64,000 bases of DNA, from the NCBI GenBank assembly GCA_004794785.1, contig SJOL01006426.1, forward strand, positions 323,156 through 387,155, given 5' to 3'. This DNA is from Opisthorchis felineus (lineage: Eukaryota; Platyhelminthes; Trematoda; Opisthorchiida; Opisthorchiidae). Shown one piece after another: positions 41,706-53,974 of this stretch (its first letter is position 1; every line of letters starts with the position of its first letter). The translations under genes were made by a program, and so were the position numbers. The notes under the pieces are model-generated. The model was given only the letters and a program-made list of their open reading frames with translations. It made no database searches and was not told where the DNA came from.

Positions 41706-41962
41706 GTTTTGAAGTTAACAATGATGCTTTTGCATGAAAGGGTATCGGTTGTTCGCATTTCTAGTAAGCTGTGTGGCTTTTGACTCCTAGTTTTTTAAAC
41801 GATATTTTTCACGTATCCCCAGTTTAAAGTTCCAGTAGATCGGTTTGACATAATCCATGTATTTTGTAGGCGGAACCCATCTAGCTATGCATAGTGGACG
41901 TATGCCATGTTTGGTTAAGCTGAGTACGCGGAGCATACAGTTACACATTGGGAATCCCTTAC

Positions 41963-42350
41963 CCGAAATCCAGTTTTGGTGTGATCTCTGTCGCTAACGC
42001 TAACGCTTGACGAGAGGACTTGTATTGGTTGGTTGACTTCCTTTACGTACATCTGTTTAACCTCCATAACTTGTTTCCGTTGGGCGTGTGCTTCACGATC
42101 ATCCAGAATAAGTGGTACATCGTCTCTGAAGACGTGTAAGAAACCAGATTCTTCCGAATTTTTACTAAAGTCAGCTGCAAACCCGTAATGTTTATGCACT
42201 ATAAGGTGCAGAGGAGTAAGAAGCAAAGGCATACTATTATGTGTTTCTAAGAAATGTCCACACAAGTGAATGCAAGCTGCAATCAACAGGTCGATTTTCT
42301 CATTACTAACATAGTCAGGTGATCGAATTTCAAACCCTACTTGCCGTACT
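41963..42350 (-). CDS. Candidate host exon (unidentified protein)
   Basis: The minus-strand frame is open from 42,364 to 41,915 and its composition looks like protein. It includes DYVSNEKIDLLIAACIHLC, PLLLTPLHLIVHKHYGF and DDREAHAQRKQVMEVKQM, that is, amphipathic leucine-rich helices followed by a charged helix. At 41,962 the frame meets GGATTTCGG|GTAAGG, a strong splice donor in phase 0. Possible acceptors are at 42,351 (CTAAG|), 42,337 (GTAG|) and 42,277 (GATTGCAG|). I do not recognise the family; the helix pattern would fit an alpha-helical repeat protein. It lies 250 bp beyond the Penelope-like pseudogene on the opposite strand, so it is not part of that element. A chance open frame remains possible. 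Confidence 0.4.
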
Positions 42351-42364
42351 CTTAGTCTCAGCGG

Positions 42365-45300
42365 TCATATTCTTACGGACTTGCGGCTGTGGTGGCCGGA
42401 CTTCCTGAATATTTGCATAAAAATGTGGTTGAGTTTTTGGGACAGTCAGTTCAGGTTAAAAGCACGGGGGATCCACTCCAAATTACATTACTGTGGAGCA
42501 GCACTGGACATTCGGGCAAACCATTAAACAATGGATATAGCGTATGGAAGATAGTGAAAGCCCATGCACAGCTGATGTGTAAAGGAAGCTTTTTTACTGG
42601 ACAAATGTTCATCCTATTCGTCGACTCGAATTCCTTCCGCTTTATTTCCACGTTATCACCCAGATAAACGGCGCTACATGAAGTGCTACATACATACTCA
42701 AGTAAGCAAAAATATTCCGGGTTTCTGTGTACCCAGGGCTGAAAAATAAATTTGAAAACCTAGTAAACCACTTGTTGCCTAGTTTACGACAAGAATGAAA
42801 AGGAAGACTGAACAGTCATACAGTTTATTTACTGATAGGAATGAACGAACTTGGTGGAAGAAGCATAAGACAAAAGCTTAACGCTTATTCTCATAAAGTT
42901 TTAGTAACTTGGTGCTGACAGGCACGTAGTGGTCTCCACATCAGCGTGCCCTGAAGATCTGGCACGAAATAAAGAACCAATTTTTTTAAAAAATTGCTAA
43001 ATTCATTTGGGGCGGGTACATGCTTACAGGGATATATTCAAACGCCGAAGACACGGTACTGCTCAAAGGGGCGTCAGTAGTATATTCCGTCATACCACCT
43101 ACATTTCGGGTTTAGAGTTAATTCAAACACACCAAAATCACTTTAACCTTACAACACCCTTCGAGAAAACACATGATAACTGTGCTTATTGGATACCTAC
43201 AACAAAAGATAGCAGGACGAATTTGATAAATTATTCAACGATATATCGTTTCCGTTATCCGCCCAACCGATATGCATCATCCATCATCAGGATCCGACAG
43301 GAACCAACGTTGCCAAACAAAAATAATCTCGTTATGCCACAACGTGAAACGTAAATATATGAATACGACAAGACCAACAAAGACGTCTGCGGCATTTTGC
43401 TGTAGACGCACATGACCGGAACTATGTGCAGTTGCATGTATACACTCACACTTATGCACGATAGAACGCAAAAAAAATTCACGCGTCTATCCACTCTCCC
43501 CAAAATGCAGAGATTGCGATAGACAGTGCACAGCATTCATTGTAATACCTGGATTTATACATGCAGAAGATGCATGTGCGGAACATCAAGGATAGAGTTC
43601 AGATCAAGGCCATTTTTGACAATTAATCACTTTTGCGTATGCGAAGGTTCTCCCTTGAAATAGTTCAACCTGGGGGTGGCTACACTTTGGAACGACCAAT
43701 GTTCCAGAACCGTGAACGTTTATCGAACAGCACTTAATATGGCCTGATCATATGGGACTAAGAAGCAGAACAAATAGTGCTGTGTTGGTAAATGTCATAC
43801 CGTAATCTTTTGTCGAAACCCGTTGACCAGATAAAGGTCGAGTGTCTGGTCACTTGAAGTATCAGAACAAATTAACATGCAGTTTATAGGATAAAACCTT
43901 ATTGGGTGAAAACTCGAAATTTGCTATCGTAAACACTTTGAATGTTATACCATATTATGGCTGTTTCTTTCAAGTCCGGTATGAAGGAGTTTTTCGAAAA
44001 GCATAGAGAATGGACTTGCATTCTCTTTGTTCGAAGACCGATCGCAGAACAGTTAACAAGTTTTCGTGGTCCAATAAACAGAATCCGTTGATGAGGATAA
44101 CTGTTCGGTGGTCACATTGCAGTTCCGCTATTATTGACACAACACTATTCCTGGTGAGGGACACCGTAATGATGGTTCACATCTAATGGGACGTCCAAAG
44201 CAAGCATTCTTCGCTGTAGGATTCCTTATATCTGAATAATGAGCCATTATCTGTAACCCCTCCCTCAAAAAATATCTGATGAAATGGGCTGTTAAGGAGA
44301 TACAGAGACACCAGCAGGTAGCACAGACAAAGTGAGGATTTCCGGCGACGTCAGTAAATGGTCAAAGATATTGCAGCGGCTCCAAGCTGCTCAAAATGGG
44401 CTTTAGTTAGATTCACTACTACTTGAAAAATTTATAGAAGCTTTGGCCAGCTCGCGGCAGGTTTGTTTTTATTTATGGCTTATCAGGTAAGCTTAGCCAC
44501 GAATTTCCGCGAATTATATTTTCCCCTTGAACGATAAATCGGGCATATCCACGAGCAAACAGTCGGAGTCAAGTAGTGTTAAGGAATACCCAAGTGAAGC
44601 CCAGTTAAACCTTCCGTCCTTCAAATTAATATGCTGTACGAAAGCCAATTGATATTCTATTTAGAATGAAAGTAAAGACTTTGATTTTGCCTTGGTATGA
44701 CAAAATTGAAAGGTTTAATAAGTTTTAACAAACTTGATCTGATTTTGGCGCACGGTATGATTAAAGTTGGGAGACTGATTTTTGCGGTGCTTTGGCGCAC
44801 GGGCGGAAGAACGTCACCAAACGAGGGTCTTAAGAGGAGTTTCAGCAATCACAGTATTTGGCTTACCAACCACCTTAAGAATCGTGGAAAAGTAATTGAT
44901 TCATGATAATGTGGGACAAATGAAGTGGGTAAGGTGAAAGAATACATACTTTTTCCATTTGCAGATGCGTGTTGTCTTCGAACGATACTAGTGAGTGCAA
45001 TTTCATCCTCACCTTTTAGCCCGCAGGTAATCCGCCATCTTGCGTGGATAATCAAGAAACATGAAAGAATTCTGTTTGTCCCGGTTTCGAAATTATTTTT
45101 TTCATATTCCCACCTGGCACCAGTGATAATCACAATATCATAGGTTGTTTTCAAGTAAGAATGATATTTATAGGTCGACGGAACCGAAAAACAAGCATGA
45201 AGGTGTGCCCACAAACATATGACGGCACGATCTTTTACTCAGAATATATTAATCACCTATTACTCGTTTGTTCACCGAATGACTTCCTTTCAAGGAAACA

Positions 45301-48300
45301 TACAACAATAACGTAAACCAGCAATGCAACAGATTAAGTTGCTTTTTCAAGAGGCCACCTTTCATTTGAATGTGCTTGCGCGCATATATATCAGATAATT
45401 GCAAACAGAGGTCTAAGTAGAATGATTTCATTGTAATAATTTGATTTTACTGTTCTGTGTGCTTCTTCTTCAAGGACATGTCACACGCAGCTACTTTTTA
45501 CCTCATAACACCGTGCGTACGAACCCTATTATACTTCGTGAAGCCTCAAAAAGAGCCCCTGGGCTGCCAAGAACTGCAATGACATCGAGAAACTAATCTT
45601 GCATCCATATATCCAATTGGTCCAGTCAGGTGAAACCTGAGGGGATCCAGTAAAAAACCTGACTACCAAGGCATAAACTACGAACCTGTAGGCTGATGAA
45701 CTAAAAACTGGGCCTATTTCACTTGGTCTGATGAAGAACTATACCGGCCAGCTGGCAATTTTTGATGTCGAAGTTATAGTACGTAATTCACATACGTAAT
45801 TTCAGTGACGGTTTACTATTTAACACATGACTCAGAACTTTAAGCTCGCCCAAACCGAATGCAACTTCTCATGTGTTATTCCAAGCGCAACCTCGGCTTA
45901 TGACGATGCCGTAAACCCGTCAATGGTCTCAGGTTGTTTGATGTCTTCTTGTAACTATCATCTTTGTGGCCGAGCTGGATCCGAAACGTCCAACTCGTTA
46001 CAGAATGGCTTGCTAAGGACCTGTCATAGAAGAAATAAAAGTTGCGCAACCGAGCAGCCACACAACAGCCCATTGAGGACGAGAACAAAATCCGGTGAAC
46101 CCGCACTTCAAAGGATTGTTGTGGCGTCACAAACCGTCTAACTACTCATGAGTACGTGGCTTGATCAACTTTTCACTTAGTACACAACTCCTCCTCTTGT
46201 GAAATGTTATAGGGAATGGTCAACTGGAAAAAGAAATTTTTTCCGTCATGATGAATTAAAGGAAATGTAACCAACCTGAACCCGACGAAAAACATCTACG
46301 GTCGTAACGCTGTGCGTCATTAGGCCATAGTTCTCAGCTGAAAGTCACGCAAAGACTTATGATATAACAACCACTTTCGCTTCACTTCAATAGGGCGTCA
46401 GCGGTTTTTCATGGATTGGTTGGACTCTATCACCAGTTTATCATTGCTAAAGATAAAATCAGATTGAGTAGTTAAGTGGTGAAGTTAGGAATGTAATATG
46501 TACAACAGTTCAACCCCTAACAATCTCCTGAAAAGTTCCTTGCAATAGAAGTCTCCGCCCTCAAGAAACGATACGACAGGTTTGAGATGTCCACTCGGCA
46601 AGCTCGATACTTGGTGGGACGGTGAACATAAAGCACAATTTAGGCTCTGAGATGATGGAGATTCCATGTGCATCTAGGTGTTTTGGACAGAGTATGGGGT
46701 AGAATTCCCGATTTCTTTTGAATTGTATACTCCAGGTATTCGTTACTTTTGCACGTCGATAACTGACAAGATCTGATGCAATATGACGGGCTTCTGGATT
46801 AGTTGTCTTTATTTATTAACTTAGGTGGTTGCGGAATATTACTTTCAACTCAGACCTCCAGCAAACAACAAACCATCTACTGTAATCAACAATAAAAGGG
46901 CAATTGCTTGAAATTACAGTGTTAGCAAATTCTTTAGCGACGTTTTGCTTCACAATCTGTCTTTAGTGTTTTTTGCACTACTCAAAATCATTTCACTTCG
47001 AGTGACGTACCGTTAATTGTAAGCATGCAGTAAACCTAAAATGTGAGCAGAAACTATCAGAATTGCCATAGGTAACCAAGCATTTAATCTCAAGCTTATC
47101 GGTGCACACTTCCCCTGATTCAAACACTTATTGTTCCTGCCGAAGTGTGCAAAAGCGAGTGCCATCAAAACTTCAATGGGCTTCATCTAATAAATTGCCC
47201 ATCGATGTGACTGGACGTAGAAAACAATGTGAACGTTTTCAATGGCTAGACCGTATCCGGTTGAGCACTTTTTTGGGAGGGATTTAGGGAATTTTATCCA
47301 CGTAGTTCCAGCAATCCTTTTGATATCTTTAGTGATACTTAAGCAGTCCTCTTTGCAATGGACCTACGGTATTCCACTTGTTTCTAAGTGACTTGACATA
47401 GCTGAAGTTACAAGGGGTGCTTAGTAGAAAACGGTACAAGAAACATCTCCTAAAATATCAGTGACAGAATCCAACCGTTAGAACAGGAGATTCCCACCTG
47501 CTATCACTAGTACAGTAATTGGCGACCAAACCGCGCTCGTCATGGTGACAGCGTGAGAAGACGTCATGTTAAAATCTGAAATCCAACTTACACTACTTCA
47601 CCTTATCATGCCAACCTTATAATGTTCGAACCATGACTGCTCGTCAGCATACTGTAAGTGCAAGAGTTAACTCAAACATTCAGCCAGTAAACTTGTTCAG
47701 AAATGTGAATGTGCTGTTCAATAAAGCTAAGGACACTTGATGAACCCTTGATGGACACTTGATGGTTATGGAACTATTGTCGCGCCGGTCAAAACGGACC
47801 AAGTGAGTTCAGCAGCCGACACTGACCTACAAAAAACGTTCCGTGGGAACATTTGTGTGAAACGATACAATTCCACAGCTTATAGGCTTGTACTCAACCC
47901 ATTTTGTTATGGGCTCCCTAGACCATCGTTCATTAGAATGCGGCACTTTGACTTCGGCTTCCACGGACACCGACACCGACACCATAGTTAATACTCGTGA
48001 AATTCCGTCAGGGGCCGTTGCCTTACAAGCGTTAACTGGAGCTCTACCAGAGACTCGCATTTTAATCCGATCTTGTGCGCAACCTCACTGTCAAAATTAT
48101 CCTTGTGTCGTGTGCATTCTATCAAGTGAGGGACAGGTCTAATATCGAGGCTATTAAAAGATCTATTAAGTCTAAAACAGCGCGTTAGCCGTTCGGCAGG
48201 TCACGACAGTGAAGTAGATCCACCAGTTGCTTTTCCAGCTCATGGTTTTGTATTTTCACACTCTGCAAAGTTTTGTCTGTTCATTTCCAAAAGGATCAAA

Positions 48301-49209
48301 TAGGCCATCGAATATTTTTTTCGCTTATGAAGTATGCTCCACCAGAATATTTTCTTCCAGAGTACACAAACTGGAAGAAAATGCCACCTTTTGTATGCTT
48401 GTTTCTTGCGGCTACCGGTGATTAGCGTCGAATAGTTTGAGGCTCTGTGTGGGCATTGATGAAGCCCTCATGACTGAGTTATATCCTTGTACGCCAGTGA
48501 CCAGCCAGTAGTAGCTGACATAATTCGCGATACGTTGAAAACAGTCCACTTGCTGTCTGAAGAAATACCAGGTTTCATATGGGTCTCAAACTGCCGCAGT
48601 CGATTATGCGAACAAACATCCTAAAGTGTAGTCAGAGGCCCACTCGATAAGATTCTTTGCTGTTGCGGACAACGTCCTCATCCGTATGCGATACTGGCAA
48701 TTTTATTGAGCAACACACCCATCCTCTGCTCATTTCTGAAGGGTTTCTGACACGCAACCTGGCGTTTAAAAATGTCTAAAAATCCGAAGCCTTATATTTA
48801 AACGAATATCGGCATCAAAGCAAATTAAAATTTTGTGGAATGTTCAAATAATGGATTTAAAGCCTACTCATATAGCTTAGAATTGCCTGGAAAACAGCGA
48901 CGCTGGAAACACATATGTTTACACTAATCCCGTCGTGCCAATTCAGGACCTTAATATAAGAAAGACCAAAAGACGAACTTTGCATCAGGGCCTTTGTTTG
49001 GAGGAGCATCTAGGATAACCATTGTTGGCTACATCTGCCGGGCTGTAGTGTTCATATAATAAGGTAGAATAAATCCCAGGTTGCATTGAACATTTTTCAT
49101 GGGAATAAACTTGAAAATTCACATTTGCAAATTACTAATGAAACAGTTCTGAAAGACCTACTCTGGAGGAACCAGTGTTTGAAACTGACATATGGTGCAC
49201 AGTTTAAAA
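42365..49209. other. No gene recognised
   Basis: At 44,945-44,964 a good acceptor, TACTTTTTCCATTTGCAG|, opens a plus-strand frame (ACCLRTILVSAISSSPFSPQ) that reaches CCGCAG|GTAATC at 45,026, a possible 62-base exon. It is too short to support alone. Frames at 43.0, 45.9 and 47.9 kb have no motifs. Confidence 0.5.
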
Positions 49210-49330
49210 TAGACATACCCACTCAACCATGCGCTGACGGCGTCACCTCGCATGGTGACGAAACGGTTGCAAGCCAGTTGCCAATTTCGGCAAACGGATC
49301 GACTACTAACTGATCATCAACCAATTAGAC
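49210..49330 (+). repeat. Interspersed repeat with CTGA-hairpin-GAAAC end, copy 2
   Basis: CTGA at 49,234-49,237 is followed by a perfect 7-bp hairpin, CGTCACC (49,241-49,247) with GGTGACG (49,254-49,260) around a 6-base loop, whose last G begins GAAAC. The order CTGA, stem II and GAAA is that of a hammerhead core, though CTGATGA itself reads CTGACGG. The downstream words match those at 2.1 kb. It is interpreted as a Penelope-type terminal piece. Confidence 0.6.
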
Positions 49331-52259
49331 ACCCAAACAAACTCAGGTATGTACCCGGTCTCTTCAACAACTATCAGTTCAATTTACCCACATTCGTGTG
49401 CATTTTCTTGGAGATACTTAAATCAAACATAGAAAATTTAAGTTCAGCATTAAAAAATCAACGTCTAATCAAGGTCTTCCGGAACGTTGCAGCTGGAAAT
49501 TCTTTATTTCTGTGTTACTAAGCCTTGTTCCCCCACCACAGCCATTCACTCACCCTTAAAAAGGTTCTAACAGAATGAGTCCACTAACCCTTCAAAATTT
49601 GAGGCAAAAAATATCACAGCAAATAAGTTTTTGCAGCTAACTGGTAGCAACGTCACCTACGAACTCTTGGTTTATTCTGCACCGGACTGTCTGACTGCAA
49701 AACAAATTCTCATCCAGTATCAAGAGTATCAATCAAATGGGGCAAGATATTTTGCTAAAATAATACCAGTTGTATCTTCATGCCCATAAGTAATGAGTTG
49801 CAAATAACAAATAACAAATTATGTAACCAGAGGTGTACTACCCCTTGATTAAGTATTTTTTACTTGCATGTACATCTATTGATATTACTCACCTCAGTCC
49901 AAACTCCTTTGATATTCTAATGATTAACCTCGTTACACCGGTAAAATCAAAGCAAGTAAACGGCAAAAATAGGATGAAACAAATCCGGCCAGCTATCCAA
50001 AGAGCACCCAAGAGTAACAGTTTATCCATAGTTTTAAATCAGTGCTGTTATCGAAGTGACGTACATAAAGTTGAATATGAACGGAATCCATTTTTTCACC
50101 CCAATAATTGTCATATTTTTTAGACCACTTGTTAAGCAAATACGTTCCAACTAACTCTCAGATCACAAAGGAACACTGGTCACCTAGGGAAGCAAAGGTT
50201 AATACTGAACACCTGTACAGTTCTCAACGGGATAATCAAGGCTGGGAATTATGTGACCTTTCAAGAAATTGTTCTAGGTGAAGCACTTAACTCTCGTCCC
50301 AGGTGGGACTTCGAAGCACTAAAAGAAAATTGGGTTAAATATATTTGTGTAGTTTTTTTGCTCTGCTTAATTACCTGAAATTGTTTGCCAATAACTAGCC
50401 AAAGGTGTTACACATGTGTGTTTTTCACTGAGCATCCGTGAGCAGCTAAACGGGTTGGTAATGTCAAACAACTCGGCGTGTTGCCAGGTGGGCATATTAT
50501 TTCGTACAGACTGGACTCTGAATCCCTCAGATGGTCAGAAGATGCTCACACTTTACTGACATTTTACCTGCCAATTGAAACTGGTCTTCCTATATTGTAT
50601 GCTGAATCCAGAAGACAAAGTAGTCCTGGCTGTACCATTTGAGTAACCACATGAATCTTCCTCGCACAACGATCTAAAACAAACGTAAAAGAGTCTCGGC
50701 TACCACACGAGGCCAGAGGATCTGTTACCAATGCAGTCAAAAATATGCGCCCACAACAAACTGAACTACACTGTGGCCAAAAACAACAGTCCAAGCAATA
50801 ACATCCAAACGGTTATAAAAGGCAAATAGATGAAGATTGATTTGAGGTAATAAACCGTTTTTAGAAAAAGTGGATTAATTCCACTTGCTCTTATTCCAAA
50901 TTGGACAATATGCAGATAACAAAAGTTGTTTATCCGACCTCTGTCACACCTGAAACTTTGCTCACCATTGTCTTGGATCCTAAGACACGCTCCAATGGTG
51001 AACGACGCTGTCAACCCACATGTAAGTAAGGATAACCCCAACGAAACGTTGAGTATATTCTCGAAAGGAGGCTCACAACGAAGTTCCCTGGCGTGTTTGA
51101 ACCCACATGGTCTGAGCCAAGTAACAGGCGGAGCAGAATGATCGGCGAAATGTCACTTGTATTTGTGATACCTCGCTTCGCCTAGGAGGTATGAATGTGG
51201 TCTTCAAACTCTTTGTGTACAGATAGCGGAATTAATATTTTAGTGACATTAAGACAACAAAAACCTTACAGTGTAGAAAGCAATATGATGGCTCAATTAT
51301 AGAAACTTAATCCAAAAATCCTTGTGAAAATCCACAATAATATGATATGTTTGGGTTAGAAATCCGTAAGTTAGACAGGAGCATAATTGTCCGTATGCAA
51401 ACTTCATGAATACGATAAATGGTTGCGAACTGATGAAGCTAGCTAAATCGCCAAATTTTACTATTAACATCCAGGTTCATTTAAGTGCTGAATTGTAATG
51501 TTCTCCATGTTCTGTTTTCCATATGACACAGATTGAATTGACGCATGAGTATCAAAGCTTTTCACTGTTAGCATGAACCAAAGTGGCATCGACATCCTTC
51601 GATTTCGGGATACTTTGTGGTTCCGTGTACATCATTTTTCTTCAAGAGGTGGTTTGTTATTACAGGATAGTCACACTTTCCGTGTAATATCCATCCCCTA
51701 AGATAAATAACTGACGCGAGTCTTTAGACGCTGTACTAATAGCTAAATCCGGAGTCTTGGTCTTTTCATTGCTGAACCGAAGTCCCGCGTTTGTCTGCCG
51801 TAAGTTCTCAACTAGCAATGAATTTGTCTGTTGCTATTGTTAGGGAAAATGTACTGTCTATGAGTATGGTCCTAGGCAGAAGTTTACCACATTAATTTGT
51901 GTGAAGTGAAAGCTCAAGAAAATGAAATTAGTGAATATCTACTAAGAGAATGCCTACTTCAGCCCCCTGAACAGAAGCTGCTGATCAAACTGACGAAGTG
52001 CAGTGCCGCTGTAGGAAACTCAAAATCTACGTAGAAGTAATGGGCTTGTTCATCCCAAGGAAGATTTTACGTCTGGTCACTGAGTTTCGGGGCTACTCAG
52101 AATCGCAGTTTGTGATTGTTTGACAATTCTACCAACAGGCCCAGAAAATGTTAAAATAATGGCCATGGGCCTACAAAAGCAACCAGTTAACTCACATTTT
52201 TCCGAAGCACCATTCTTCCGTTTGCAGTATATGTTATATGGGAACCGGTTATATGGGAA
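49331..52259. other. No gene recognised
   Basis: Overlapping minus-strand frames at 50,564-51,041 are hydrophobic in places but have no motif and no clear splice boundaries. Confidence 0.55.
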
Positions 52260-52780
52260 CTGGGAACAGCTGACTGCTGCCTATTCGGCGAACGCTACGC
52301 TGCCAACTGAAAATTCAAGTCTTTGGGATTGGAAACAGTTGCCAGGGCGAACAAAGCAACGCCCGTTGATTCGCCTCTCGTCGATTCGTTGATTCGTTCG
52401 TTGTTTTCGCCCTCGCCTTCGCACTCACTTTATCGGACGCACTCAGTGGCCACTCAGTCACAGCCAGCCGTTCACTCAGTCTCGTTTGTCCATCTGTTCA
52501 TCCGCCTGCTTGTGTGCGTTGCCAATGTGTCTGTTCGTTTGTTGTCCGGTCCCTCATAAGCCCACATTCCCAGCCGGTTTTTGCTCCCATTATTGAAGAC
52601 GTGGTCGTCTACACGGATAATGTGCACTAGGAAGTCCTGTTTGTCTGCCATGTCAGTGTGACAATGTTAGTAGGCAGACAGACATTGGCCAGTGCGTACC
52701 GGTGTTGTTGCCATTGCTGTTTGCGTTTTTAGTGAGGTTGTTATTCTTCTTGTGTGTTGTAATAGCTTGTGAATGATTTC
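52260..52780 (+). other. CpG-rich patch of unusual composition
   Basis: Between about 52,290 and 52,560 CpG is far more frequent than elsewhere. There are short internal repeats: GATTCGTTGATTCGTTCGTT, and CACTCA(C/G)/CACTCAGT four times between 52,420 and 52,480. To the left, TATATGGGAACCGG and TATATGGGAACTGG form a short duplication (52,236-52,262). This could be a solo LTR, a 5' leader or a host promoter. No TG...CA ends with a target duplication, primer-binding site or downstream coding exon was found, so no function is assigned. Confidence 0.3.
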
Positions 52781-52835
52781 CACTCTTCACCTGCGTGTGT
52801 ACGTGCATTCATTTGTGCTTTGAAAATTCGCGGGG

Positions 52836-52856
52836 ATATATATATATATATATATA
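52836..52856. repeat. (AT)n microsatellite
   Basis: An uninterrupted run of about ten AT dinucleotides lies between GGGG and AATGAAATATATTT. Confidence 0.95.
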
Positions 52857-52859
52857 ATG

Positions 52860-53974
52860 AAATATATTTACGCGACACATACGTGTTTTGTTTCGCAAGC
52901 GCCTTGCCACAGTCTAGTACATTCCAAGCGATAGAAGAAGCGAATGTGAAAAAGATCAAAACATAAGTTGGGGGACTGTGGTCAAGGAAGATTTTCGTAC
53001 ATTGTAATGTACTGTAAATGTATCAGGAAAAACAGGAAACTTTTAGAGTATTTTGAGTGCGTGACCTTCGCGGGTGTCCTTAACAGGTCTTGCATGAGTG
53101 TCAATACTAAACTGTGGATTTCGGGGGTAATCTTGATTGATATTTTAATACCATCTTCCTTGTACACCAGCACGCCTGTGCTCTACCATAGGCTAGACTG
53201 CACTGACCCCTTGCATTTCATAAATAGAGTGAAACGAGCAACACGAAAAGGCATTTTTCTCATCCCGGTATCCAACGGCCGCGAATGTACCAGGAATACC
53301 AGACCAGAATACTGAGAAAAAGAATTTCGACCAGATAGTATTTGCTTTTAAGTAAACTCATGGAGGGACTACGTCTTCCACCGAGGAGCTCGAAACTTTA
53401 AGACAGGTCTGAGTAGCACCGTATTATAAAGAGTTCTTACTAGATAAGCCTCACTAGGTTACATTTACAGCTGATACGTATTAGCCGATCGTCATAGCCG
53501 TTGCTTAGTACACCAAGAGAAGAAAAATTAATTGATCTATCATTAAATATTGTAATTTCCACAAGTAACGGTTCCACTAACGGTTTCAGTTGTTGCTACA
53601 TCTCGACCTTGCCAAACAAGACGGCTTATTCAGGCTTAAAATGGTGAAAACTATGGAATGTCTCGGCAACGGACTGTTTTTCGCTCCACATATCCGTGGA
53701 ATATCTATTTCCTCCGCTGATCTGTGACCAACTCGCCTCTTCTCTTACACTCATGTTGGTGAGCGGACATTCTCTGACTAAAAGCTCAACTTATGTCGAT
53801 ATCCAAACATGGTCTTCTCAGTAGTACAGTGGTTGTTTGTATCCTGTCAGTTGGAGGGGTAGTGCGCATTTTAATCCATCCACAGATAATCTCTCCTGAA
53901 GATTATTCGAACCCTGCATTCCGTCTAACACACTCCAATTCAGTTGTATCGTGGCCCCTAAAAGTACTTGGTCT
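52860..53974. other. No gene recognised
   Basis: Frames at 52,968-53,315 and 53,793-54,104 have no motif; the right part of the second overlaps the 3' UTR of the decayed R2-clade copy. Confidence 0.5.

Noticed and set aside
43255..43536. Minus-strand hydrophobic frame that could be a membrane protein
   Set aside because: It overlaps a plus-strand frame of similar length at 43,007-43,354 and shows no start context or conserved motif.
44965..45026. 62-base splice-bounded frame on the plus strand
   Set aside because: Good acceptor and donor, but too short to tell from chance; noted only in the description of the stretch.
44849..45214. 121-codon minus-strand frame
   Set aside because: It overlaps the plus-strand frame above, has no motif, and no splice sites fit its ends.
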